DNA of 56,847 nt from Branchiostoma floridae (Eukaryota > Chordata > Leptocardii > Amphioxiformes > Branchiostomatidae). The position numbers and the translations under genes are program-made. Of this stretch, positions 11,901 through 23,900 are shown in pieces. The stretch's first letter is position 1, and the number at the start of each line of letters is the position of its first letter. The stretch covers positions 12,738,675 to 12,795,521 of the forward strand of contig NC_049985.1 in assembly GCF_000003815.2 (NCBI RefSeq), written 5' to 3'. A model generated the notes under the pieces. It worked only from the letters and a program-made list of their open reading frames with translations. It did no database searches and had not been told where the DNA came from.

Positions 11901-14900
11901 TGAAAAGTAGTTCCTGGTTTGCATTTCATGTACCCATTAATGTTGCCACTTGAACCAATTTTGCAAGTTATATCTGTAGTGAGTATGAAGTTGCTTTAGC
12001 AAAACTGAAATATAAATTTCCTCATCAATTATGCCTAATCTGCAACACAACTCTGCAATAGTTCTTAAGCTTAGATAGCTAAATCCTGTGTGAGGTATGT
12101 ATGATAGACATTGTGTATACTTTAAGTTTAAAACTTGTTTTGAACATGATATTCAAATGGTATTCTGTATTATCCCTACAGCGGAAAAAGACCGCAAGCA
12201 TTTCGACTGGACCAAGGATGCAGATCCAACACTTATTGCCTCTGCGTTCCTGGGGCCGAACCTCTGGAACAAGACCATCGCAGTCGACAGCGACGACTTC
12301 AAGGTATGCAGTTTATCAAAATGTTTTCTTCTTCTGGCCCAGAAGTCTATGATTGATAAGATAATGCTGGACAGATTTGTTGAGCAAGAACAGCACAACT
12401 CCTCACAAGTTGTTGTATGAGGGCCCCCAAGGGGGGGTACCGACAACGCTCTACGCTAAATTCGGGAGGGCCGGCTACGTAATACGCTAAATTATGGACG
12501 CTTCATTACGCTCTACGCTAAATTACGAAGTTTCCAAATGCATCATGCAAATTTTTATTGTCTTTTGTCTGAATTCCACCGACGGCAGAACACGTGAAGA
12601 GGAGATCTAACAACTTGAACTTATGATTCCATCAACAAGACTCAAACAGCTACTTAGACTATAAAAAAGCGCCCGTCTTGCTGGCCAGAGGCGGCGACAA
12701 CAAATTTCTTATGTGACGTAATTTTCAGCACTTGTAGCATCGAAAGCGGAGGCGCGACAATGTTAGGGGCGTCCGGGGGTATGCTCCCCCGGGAATATTG
12801 TGAAATCTTGACCCTCTGAAACACTATTTTCTGCATTTCGAAGGGCAAACTTTGCTCACAAACTAAGCTAATTGAATGGCATTTCAATTAGAAATTCACA
12901 AGGTTTTAGCTTTGTTTAAGCTGTTGAGGACAACGCCCCCAAACATCATTTTCAGATTTCGAGTGCTGAAACTAGTGAAAGCACGAACTGTCGCAAGGTA
13001 CGTACGGGAAAATCTTAAAATTTGTACCCTCTGAAACACCATTTCCTGCATTTTGAGGGGAAAATTTTGCTGGCAGACTATATGCTCAATGTAATGACAT
13101 TTCTGTCAGAGAGAAGTTTTTGAGGGCGACGAGCGCTGGAGAGTCGTGAGCGCCGGAGACCCAAGCCGTCGCACAGAGGCCAAGGCCCGCCCAGAGAAAA
13201 AAATGAAATCTTGACCCCCTCAAATACCATTTCCTGCACATTTTGCTTGTTTAATAAGCTAAGGTCGGTAAAGAAATTTCTACTAGTTGGGAGCGACGGT
13301 CCCGCAACATATTTTCACCATGTCCACTGCCGAAGGGGTGAGCCAATTGCAATGAAGGTCCGGCGAAATTTTGAAATCTGGACCCTTTGAAACACAATTT
13401 CATGCATTTTCACGGGTAAACTTTGCCGGTAGACTATTAAGTTTAATGAAATTTTGATTATGCTTTACGAACAATTCATATGAATTACGTTTTACGGTAA
13501 AATCCGGTTAGCTTCTACGTAATACGTTAAATTAAAGGGGCCAATATCGCTCGACGCAAAATGCACCGATTACGCTCTACGTTGAATTCGAGCGGTCCCG
13601 CTACGGAGTACGTAGAATTAAAACCGCCGATTACGCTCTACGGAAAAGGGCTTGGGGGCCCCCTTGTATAGGAGCCTTAGCTTTGCATGTCAAAAGGGAC
13701 ACCTTCTGGTTGGCAAATACTACTGCACTAATGATTTTGACATGGATCAAAAGTGCCTCCTACCAGTTATGAGGGAGTTGCAGTGCTTGATCCTGATAAG
13801 GCCAAGGTAAGCAGGTTGACGTTGAAGCAAGATTAATGCTTGAGATGAAGGGGAATGGTTTTTGATAGCTGATGATGCATCAGCTTAGTTGAGCTGCTGG
13901 TTCCCTTTGTTAGAGTCTCTGGAATATGATGCTGGTTGGAGCTGCAGCATCTTTCAGGAGGAACGTAAAATAGCCATGCCCTGAGCTTGTCACAGCAGCC
14001 TCATTACTCAAAGAAGTACCTACTGCCTGTAATAATACAACAGCAAGGTGAATGTCAAACAGCTAGCACTACAGGTTTTCCGCAGTTGTTAACAGTACCT
14101 TTGTTGTACAATAGTGCCACCTTGTGACTAGTCATCATCACTGCATCCAGTACTGCAACCACTTTCCTCATACTCATAGGTCAGAAGTGCCACCTACAAG
14201 TTGTAAATTGAAAGCAGGCAGCTATGTTTGTTTTGTTACATCTTTTATTGTTGTTCCACAAGATATTGCACTGGGTATGGAAGTTTTTTCAGAAAGGGTC
14301 GACAACAACGTACATGTATTATCACTTAGGCCATGTTGATTTGATTATATGGATGACATCCTCTGGGAACCCTAAAACTGAAGCAAGCGTGCAAATAAAA
14401 AAAAAGTTTGGCCAAAAAAAGTTGCCTTCTGACATTATGAAATTAAGTGGTCTGGAAGGTTGAACAAATGACCATATACAGAGTATTGAATACCTAACAA
14501 TAGATTCTTTACTTTTTTATTTTTATATTTTCTTCTTTGACCTTGGAATTGATGCTGTGTTGCTGATATTAATATATGTTTTCTGATATAGATGTTTTTC
14601 ATCCACAGCATATATGATAATTGCTCCTTTTGGAACTGCTTTGTATCATTTAAAGCATGTTTGAAAGCTTATTTTTATCTTTGGTAACAGCCGAAAATTG
14701 ATGCACGTGTGGATATCATCCATAAAAATTAAAATCAAATCAACATGGCCTTACAGATAATGAGCTACCAATTTGTTGTGATTGGTGTCTTTGGTATCCA
14801 GGAAGAGGTTATATCACTATTCTGTCGTGGTCGATTCTGGAAAAGAAGACTCCTTCTGTCAGGAGGTTTTGAAATGAGTTTGTGCTATCTTCAGCTGTAT

Positions 14901-17900
14901 CTCATGATTGGTTCGGTGGATCATTATGTACTTTAGCACATGGATAAGCGGTACCTGTGTGATAATGCACCTTGTTTTGTTTACACCGCAACTTTCTTTA
15001 TAGGAAATTTAAGAGATCATCCCAAAATTTTGAAACAGTCATTGAAATTTGTGGGTGTGCGCTGAATTGAACTTCTCCAAGCAGATGAGGGGTTTGTCTT
15101 GCAGCTTAATTGGCATAACAGCTGCCTATCAATGAAGACTTCATGCCAAGCAGATGTTAGGCTTTCTGCACTGCATTGATAATTGCTTAGTTTTATAGTC
15201 AACAGTTGATATTGATGGAAACGGCTGTTATAGGACACATAACTCAAGAAGCTATGGATAGACTGTCCTGAAATTTGGAATGTGGCTAGACCATGTCCTG
15301 TCAAAGAAATGATTGGATTTTTGGCCCCGGGTAGCTTTCCCTTGTTGCAGCAGAACTTTCAGTTTTAATATTTCGTGTTCTGAACAAGCTATTGTCACCA
15401 TTTTTGGGGTGGTAGATAGCTCTTGTGCTCAGGAAAAGTAATGTAGCCTAGGGTCCTCTAGCTCTTTCCTTGGAACTGCAGGGTTTTTCTAATTGTAGAC
15501 TGCAAACAGGATAGTTCAAGAAGAGATAAATAGATTTTTATGAGCACGTAGAAACCAATATAATGATTTGTGAAATGAAAATTAGGGCTTAATTTGCATT
15601 AAGGACAGTTTATATTTCATTTGTGCTAAAACACAGAAACTTTATACTTGTTCATATGTAACTTGGTTCAGAGGAATATTTATCAATATAACAAAGATAA
15701 TGCAAACCTAACTTGCATAATCAATGAGATGATTATATTTAAAACTGTATTTAGGGATATAAAGTCAACGGACAGTGGTTTCAAATGGTAATATTTTTTA
15801 ATACTGCAATTTGGAACCCGGACCGTCTGTCAACTCAGTATCCCTAAATACTGTGTTTCTAAATATAACTATACATGTTTCTGAATAAATATTCATTGAC
15901 ATCAAGTCAGTGGACAGTGGTTAAAAGATTGCAATTTGAAACCACCATCCTTCAACTTGATATCCCTAAATATCCTAGTTTTTAAAAACTACTGATTAGG
16001 GTTACCCCACAGATAAAGGTGAACTATAAGTATAATTGCTTTGTATTATATATCAATATTTCATAAAGATCATAAAGCTGCTATTATTTTCATAGTTATG
16101 AATAATATTAGCATCAATCTGATATGGGTTTCTTGAACTCTTAGACTTGTTTTTGTTTTTTGTTTGGTCTCTTTTCTTTATAAAACAGCATGTTTCCTTA
16201 CTGTTTCTGTAGTAGGATTTGGGAGGTTAACGGGCAGGGTTGTCAGCTGCCCCTTGCCCTAGAAGGGATAGAGAACACCAAAAATAATGTCATAGTTTTA
16301 GTCAAACTGTTTTTTTATCCATCAGTACACGTGTAATTTGCCAAGTAGGTCAATAGAATTGATGAAAGTCTCCTTTAGTCAGAAGTGGCCGCTGGGCACA
16401 GGAAACCTCATTAGTACTTGCGTCATCAGGTGGTGGTTGGGCTGTGCCATGATTACATAAGCAGGGGTGAGAGGGAAAAACATTGGTTCCCCTTTAAAGT
16501 CGCTTTCTTTAGGGAGTTTTGTTGACTCAGGTGATTAGTTGGCAAGCCACGTGGGTTCATGTTATTGCAACATGCACCCCTGTTTTCAGTACAAATTTGG
16601 TAACAACAACAAGGACATGAAGTATGGTCACCTTTGTTTGATGTGACAGCTAACTACCTACGCAGAGTGTATCTGCCAGATCATAAAGCTGCTAATTGGC
16701 TGGCAGGTTTGTACGTAGTGGGGTTGTGAGACGTGCGGTGCCAGAGCTAACTAAAGACAGTGCGTAACAGTGCCTATCAGAAGACGATCGGCACTCAGTT
16801 CAGACACTGGTTGTACTGGAAGGTTGACCTCCAGTGCCTTGTTGCTTTGCATGTAAACAGGAGAGTGTCTCTTTTGAGGACAACTTGCAACTACCACTTT
16901 CCAGGTGTCAAAAGATCCTCGCACCGGACCATAATTTCAGAGGCACGATCGCTTGGAATTTGGGAACGTTTCTAAAGGATAGGAGGAGTTGTGCTGTTCT
17001 CTTTATGATTACCATCGGGAGTTTTGTATTGTGTACTTTCATCCTGACAATGTGCTTCAATCCATGGTGGAATGGAAAGTGACAAATGTATTGAACTATA
17101 TCTTGCAATGGAAATGTGATGTTTCAGGGTGTCCCACAGGCATTGGACAATGACATGTTTTTTACGGGAAAGTGTGATCTTCACAAATCCTTAGGATTTC
17201 AAGCTCGAGTACATGGACTTGGATGAGTTTCTGGCGGAGAATGGCATACCGGTGAGTCACGAGGATGATCATTCGGCCAGTCTGCCCACAACTTCGCAGA
17301 CTGTGATGCAGCACAGCCCCCCTCCCACCTACACCACAATGACAACCATGCAGCCCGCAATGGCATACGGACAGCACCCCACATCACCCACTTTGGACCT
17401 GAACAAGCGTAAGCATTTCTACCACCCTGGCATTCCCACACAGATGATTCCTACGATCATGATGTTGCCTGGTATACAACTGCCCATGTCCCGTCATGAA
17501 CTGGCCAATATAGATAGCCACCACACGAACCTGACAGCCCTGCAGGCTAGTCATAAAGCACAGGCAGAAGTACTGTACGCGCACAATTTGTCCATGTCTG
17601 GTGTATACCAGCATATTCAGTATAGTCTGCAAGGAGGCATTGATCAGGACGTACCTGCACTAGACCAGCGTTCTCATAAACCAAAAACTAGGTATCCAGC
17701 ACCAAACTCGAAGTATAACAGTCACAGATCTGACAGAGACGTATTACACAGTGAGAGTACGGGCTCCCATAGCCAGTACCATCACGTAAATGGTGATCAG
17801 TTATGCCATAAGACACGACGCCCGCCCCCTTTGATCATGAAACTGCCACCAACCCATCTACGTATCAGCAATGTGCGCTCCATGGCTGATGCCAAACTCC

Positions 17901-20900
17901 CCCCGTGCGAGCTCATGCCACGTGGAGAAATAGATGTCAAACCGCTCGTAGGTAGCCTTCTCCCGCGGATGGAACAGGATCGACCAAACATTCCCCATGA
18001 CACAAATAGACCTGTTATAGAACAGAATGAACATGAACGGCCACCAGAGAAACTCTCCTCCATGTATGTTAGCTCTACCGTTCCTCCACGTACTCTCTCA
18101 CGGTCCAGTTATTATTCGACAGAAGCTTGGTCAGATGCTGATTCAGCCGAGCCTGAGGATCTCTCTCTATGTAAGTACATTGTACATGTTCAAATATTGC
18201 GGATCTTTAAAAAGTCTACCATCTTTGGAAAAAGTTACTTGCAAAATTATTCCCTTGGTGTTCCTGGCTCACGAAAAAAGTAGCTACAACGAATTGGAAT
18301 TATACAGTTAACTTTGATGAATACTATTGTCCTAAAGTAAAGAAAGAACGCCAGATGCTGTGCTTTTGATAATTTATCTTCAGGTCTTTCTTCTAGATCT
18401 GTAGGCTGAAATGCATTTGGGAAATTCCACATATATTTGTGGTATGCAATCATTATCCAACACATGAAAGTACAACAATTTGTCATCTGTTGACATCCAT
18501 ATGAATCAACTTTTAATCATGTAAATATTAATGGATTCTCTATTCTTAACAAATTCTTCCACTTCATGGAGCAGAACGAGTTTTGCATAAAGTGTCAAAA
18601 AAGTATAATAAATCACGCTGCTTACATGAGCCAGATCCTTGACATTCAATGTTTAGTTCATTAAACTAAGTGCTGTGTTCAGTACAGGAGAACTGTTTTC
18701 CCACCACCCCATAACTTTCAAGTCATACTGTGTTCAAAGTTTGTTTGTAATATCATTTGACATCACCACTCCATTTAGCATGCGACTTAGGTATTCTTGT
18801 GTTCAAAATAATTCAAACTTTAACAATATTGTCTAACAACCCTCGTGGTAACTTGGAATGGACTCTAAAATGGTTACAACATTATCAGCAGCACTCCTTT
18901 AGATGTTAAGATTTCCTCTGTGTTTTTAACGTTTCACAATGACCTCACACCACAAGATCATCATACCTGGAACATAGTTTTGGACTTTCATTGTACTGCT
19001 ATTATTGTTTCACACTGGAACTCATGTATACTGCAAACTTCTGATTTTCACTGTCGTTGCTCCAAAACTAAAGTGCTGCTGCCACTTCCAGTACTCTATT
19101 CATAGTTCTACTATGAGCCAGAAAGCTGTTCAACCAGGTGCAAACTAAATGCCATGTTAACATCTGTTACCTTGCTCCATAAATTTTTGTTCTATTCAAG
19201 GCTTATCATCTGCTTTTATGATTCAAACCCAACCCCAAAAGTAGAACAACAGCTAAAAGCCTCCATTATTGTGTTTTAAAACATGCAGTTTGCTCACAAA
19301 AGTAAAGTTTGCTTCTGGTCATTCTTTTCCTTATTTTGTAACTGCTGTGCATCATCAAGCACATTTAATTTTCAAGATGTAATCGTACAGTAAGAAATAA
19401 AAGTTTTACACCCCTCCATCAGCAATCGGTCAAAACAGCCATGACGTTTACACCAAGGTATAGGTGTGCCTTGGACATAGGAATCCAATTACACGTTTGG
19501 CGTACAGTTGATACTTGACAATACTATACGTAAATTTGCAATGTTTGGCAATTTTTAGATTTTTGGCTCCTGTGCCTTAGTATTACAATCCAGTGACCTG
19601 AAATTTGGAATAGGCATGTTTTAGTTATATCCGCAAAGCTTACCAATTTTATACCAAAACTGTACATTTTTCACTCTTGTGCCCTGGTATTTCAACCGAA
19701 TGACCTGAAATTTGGTATAGACATGCCTGGGAGATATTCCCACAGACCGTCTTAATACAAACCTCAGAATGATTTTTCTTAAATATTACGGGGCATTTTC
19801 AGACCAGAATGTGTATTCTGGCAGAGTCCTTTTTTAAATTTTGGAACAGTCCATTTTTACATAGGGAGGGAATTGGTGTGAAATATGCTGTCTTTCTCGC
19901 TGGCAAATGAAGGCCTTTCTATCTTCATAATACTAAGTATTGGATCAATGTTTCTGTGAAGTAAAAACAAAAACAAAATGTTGATTACTAGTAGTTGAAG
20001 GACTCTAACATGACATTGGTTACAGTCTCAGAGTTACTCTTTCCCTAACTTCCCCTTTCAGCTTACTTGCATAATATAGAGCATCTGCCGTGTGATCCTG
20101 TCCGTGCTTAACAGTAAATTTAACAGTAAATCAGGAATACTGACAACACCTACATTTTTTCTTGTGTGGGAACTAGTTAAATTGTCAGGTGTCTGCTAAA
20201 TTGCTAGTCTGCAAACACCAACACAACCTGACATACAGTGTTGTCAATATCTCATTCCTCCACATGATGTGAGAAATTTGTAAGAACTAGTGCTGCATGG
20301 AATTAAATTGACCAGTTACACTTCACAAATAATTTCCCTACAGTGCCTTAGCAAGCCAACAATGATTAATGAACTAAAATAGCTCGCTATGCCTCACAGA
20401 AAATTGCAGATGTTCAATATACTGAGCAAAATTGCAGATTCCTTTTTCATGATTTAAAATAAAGATCGTGTGTTTATGCAAATGTTTCTCATAGTTCATG
20501 TTTCAAGTAACCACTACAGTACTCCTACATATTGATTTCACTACATTTTTGTTTATTGCCAGTCAGAATCTTCCAAACATAAAAGGATGTCTGCATATTT
20601 TCTGGACTTTGATGACTGCTACCTGGCAGTACAGTTGTCCGAGTTGTACAACATAGTGCAGTGGGCGGGGCCTGTGGTGTTTGTCAGGAACAGCCTATTA
20701 TTGGTAATAAGGAGATCACGGTTCATGTCCGGGTAAGAGTTTCCTGAAGGGATGTAAAATGAAAGTGTCGAGGATGTGCTTCGAGCATGTTACAACAACC
20801 TCATTACTGAGATAAATGGCTCAAAAAAGAACAATAAACAGCCATCACTTCAAGTACCTGAGAGTTACCAACCTAGGATTGATGTGTTCAAAAATTCGTA

Positions 20901-23900
20901 TTTTCCCAGAACTATCGTAGAGTGGAATTTGTTATCACCAAGCACAGTAATCTTCTCTGGATGGTTTCAAAGAACGCTTGCAGATAGATGGGCAAAAGTT
21001 AGGTGTGACGGGTCCTTCGGTGTAATATAACCAGCTGCTGCCGCGCCGCGTGCCTGCGAAGCTGGTGTGTTATGCCGAAGGGCGGCTATATAGATACAGA
21101 TACAGCTTTGCATGATGTACTGGCTGTGATAAAACAACAGGGTGAATAGTGCCGCACCTGTAGGTACCTTACACTACATAAAAATCTACATGCACCGGTG
21201 CACCCACAGTCAATAAGGTCGGACTGTCAGCTCCAATTTTGGGTCCAAAAAATCTCCTATACACCCAGCGGCAGTATTTCAAGCCCTGATAAACCCAAGA
21301 TTTTCACTTCACTCTGTTTCTGTATTATGTGCAAATTCTTTTCCTCATGACAGCTGGTCATCAAATGTTTGTATCAGATAGATTTTAATTATTGAATGCT
21401 AAGTTCAATATGAATAGCAACATACACATGTAGCTATGTGAATGTCATAAAAAATGCGTCATAGACACAAATTAAAGCCCATAAAAAAGCAGGTTCGTGC
21501 ATACAGTAATACAGTGTAGGTTTCATCACCCTGTCAAAAGTTCAGTAACAGCTGATTCAAAATGCATAATACTGAGTGTACCACGGTTGTATATATAACA
21601 GCTGTAGGTTTTTTTCTGTCCATGTTGTTAATTTTCATTGTTCAGTCCGTCATTTAAAGCTTACAAATAAAGTTTAAATTTATTGGACGGATGTCTGTCC
21701 CTACAAGCAACTTCTACAGAGGGACAGCTAGGTCCTGGACACAGCCCTGTACTATACATGTCCCTTTTTATGTTTCTACTGTCCACATTCCTGAGCTGAT
21801 GGCATTGACTGATAAATCTAGACAATGTTTTATCAGTTATCACCATATCTATCTCTTGCATAATTAAAGGAAAGTAGTCTAGCTGGAAGGACTGTATTGT
21901 CCTGATCGATTGTCATCTTTTTACTATGAATGAATGTCCCAAAATGACCTCTTCCCCTGCCAGTGTCAGGACCACTTAAAATGTACATCAGTCCATAACG
22001 TGCACATGGAGAATTGATAGTCATGTTGTTGTCAAATATTGCCAGCAATAGTTTACATAACAATCAAGACTTCAAAGTCCATGGACCATATGATCAAAGA
22101 AGAAAAAGAAATTTGTCACCTGTGTGCTATCTACACAAACAAAATGCCAGCAACACAATTGAAAGTATATATTGTACATGAATTACCTACATGGGAAAAG
22201 TATACCAGGCAACACACTTGTACTCATTGCATTGTAAGTTGTTGGTTGTATACTGTCTGGTCAAATTGTTGTGACCAGTTGTTATGTATCTTTTTTTTTA
22301 GACTGTTTATTTTTCCAGCATCTTTCGATCTTGGGAGGCCAGAGTATCCACCAAGATGTTTTCTGTCACGTTTGTCCTTGGTTGATTTTGCATCCTTAAC
22401 TTTCAGATGCTATTTTCATATCGTGCCATATTTCAGGTCATGGAACAAGGTAACATCTTACTTACTTACTTACGTAGGCCTACTGCCCATCCTTGGGCAT
22501 AGGCTAGGAACTAGCTGCCTCCATCTCTGGCGGTCCTGGGCCATTTCTTCCAGCTGTCCCCATGTGTATCCAGACTCCCTCACATCCGCCTCCAGGCTGC
22601 ATCTCCAGGTGTTTTTAGGTCCTAGTGGTGAAAGCCAGACAAGGTAACATCTACAGTAACCTTATTTTTTCAGAGTGTAAAGAAGTATCTGAAGGATGTT
22701 TCAAAGGATTCTGATCAAAGGTTGGGAAGGTTCCCAGTTTGGCAACCATGCTCTCTTAGTTTTACTCTGGTACGAGGAGATTCTCCCTAAACTTGAACAT
22801 CATTTTCTGCAGCTTCCACCAGTGGCGGCCACTACAGACAGCAGCTCTCCCCCACGCCTGGGGTCAGCCCGCCCCCTCACCTCACTGCTGATGAGGTCAT
22901 GCCGAAGGTGGATGTCAGCTTGGACCCAGGTGACTCTCAATTTCTTCATATCTAGAGCTGTCAACATTTTTGTTCCCACTGATTACCCACATGAAAATGG
23001 AAGTATTGTTTTCAGTCTCTGTGTTTGATTGTGTTGACTTTCTTAGATATTTGACTATTGTAGAGTGACAGAATGTAAGGGGGAAGATAAGGTGTAACTG
23101 GTAACTGGCAAGATGGAAAGGTTGAGTAGGAAATAGCATATCACAGAATGAGTTGGGCAGAATAAGAAAACAATTACCACAATGAATGTAACGAAACTGT
23201 AAATATTTCAGGTATGACATCTACAATTTCTTCATGGATATTCTGCTTGTTTTGAAGCATTTTTGATCAAGAAACTTTGTTCCATCAATGGCTTCATCAG
23301 GAAACGCTCTTTTCTGGTTCTGTATGAAAAACATTACATCATACCTTGTTTGATGATATTTAACTTTCATCTTTTTTCTGTGATGGCAAACTCTATGTAC
23401 AGATCAAAGAGAGAGGCCAGACTGATTCGGAGAAATCAGTTATTCACATTTTGAAATTGTGTAAAACATTCTTTGAACATTTTAGTACCTGGAGGGTACA
23501 GTTCTTTATCACATAGGCTGAATCTATGGGATTTGTGCAATCAAAGTGGCTCATCTGGCACATCCTTTCATGTGGGTTGTATACCTTAATGAGGACTACG
23601 TCTCCACGGTGTTGCAGGGATGATAAAGTTTGATGGTAATGGAGCAGGACGAGGGCAGTAATTGTGTATTCAGGCAGAAGAACTTTGATGTCCTAGATAA
23701 AAGATTTTCCTGGCAATTACTGCTAGGAGCTTGTTTTTTTTGTTAGCCACAGGGGTCCCCATTGTCGTTTGTTCTAATTGGTCAGTAGAAAATGTCTTTC
23801 ATGTACTGTAAATGCATTTTAAGTTCGCAGATTAATTTCACGGTAGCAGGAAAATGGACTTTTCACGGTGGTTTTAATTTTGCGGTAGCACTATGCACTG

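Larger units (their letters stand above)
5947..12181 (+). other. Intron 1 of the PAR bZIP gene
   Basis: 6.2 kb, GTGAGT to CTACAG. It contains a lone palindrome end (6744-6761), a TA/GA microsatellite at about 8673-8702, an element with GCGCGTTAAAA repeats (10670-11301) and a LINE tail (11520-11715). The 149-codon minus-strand frame at 7899-8348 has no recognisable features. Otherwise it is plain AT-rich sequence. Confidence 0.8.
12304..17203 (+). other. Intron 2 of the PAR bZIP gene
   Basis: 4.9 kb. It carries a 1,245-bp element with GGGCCCCC ends beginning 115 bp after the donor, a SINE-like fragment (13936-14080), a pair of related hairpins (15747-15985), and a region at 16320-16560 with two CACGTG E-boxes (16328-16333, 16548-16553) and an AP-1-like TGACTCA. 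The 17-bp sequence AGATCATAAAGCTGCTA occurs at 16067-16083 and again at 16678-16694. Confidence 0.75.
18171..22812 (+). other. Intron 3 of the PAR bZIP gene
   Basis: 4.6 kb, GTAAGT to CTGCAG. It holds a diverged tandem duplication (about 19560-19740) with ACCTGAAATTTGG in each copy, a SINE split by a LINE tail (20690-21170), a hAT-like fragment (21165-21288) and a 5'-truncated LINE with intact target duplications (22459-22638). The rest is AT-rich sequence with no further exon seen. Confidence 0.75.

Noticed and set aside
22823-22929. Alternative acceptor for exon 4 at 22822
   Set aside because: It shifts the frame relative to exon 5 and gives sequence unlike the Pro-rich linker of the family.
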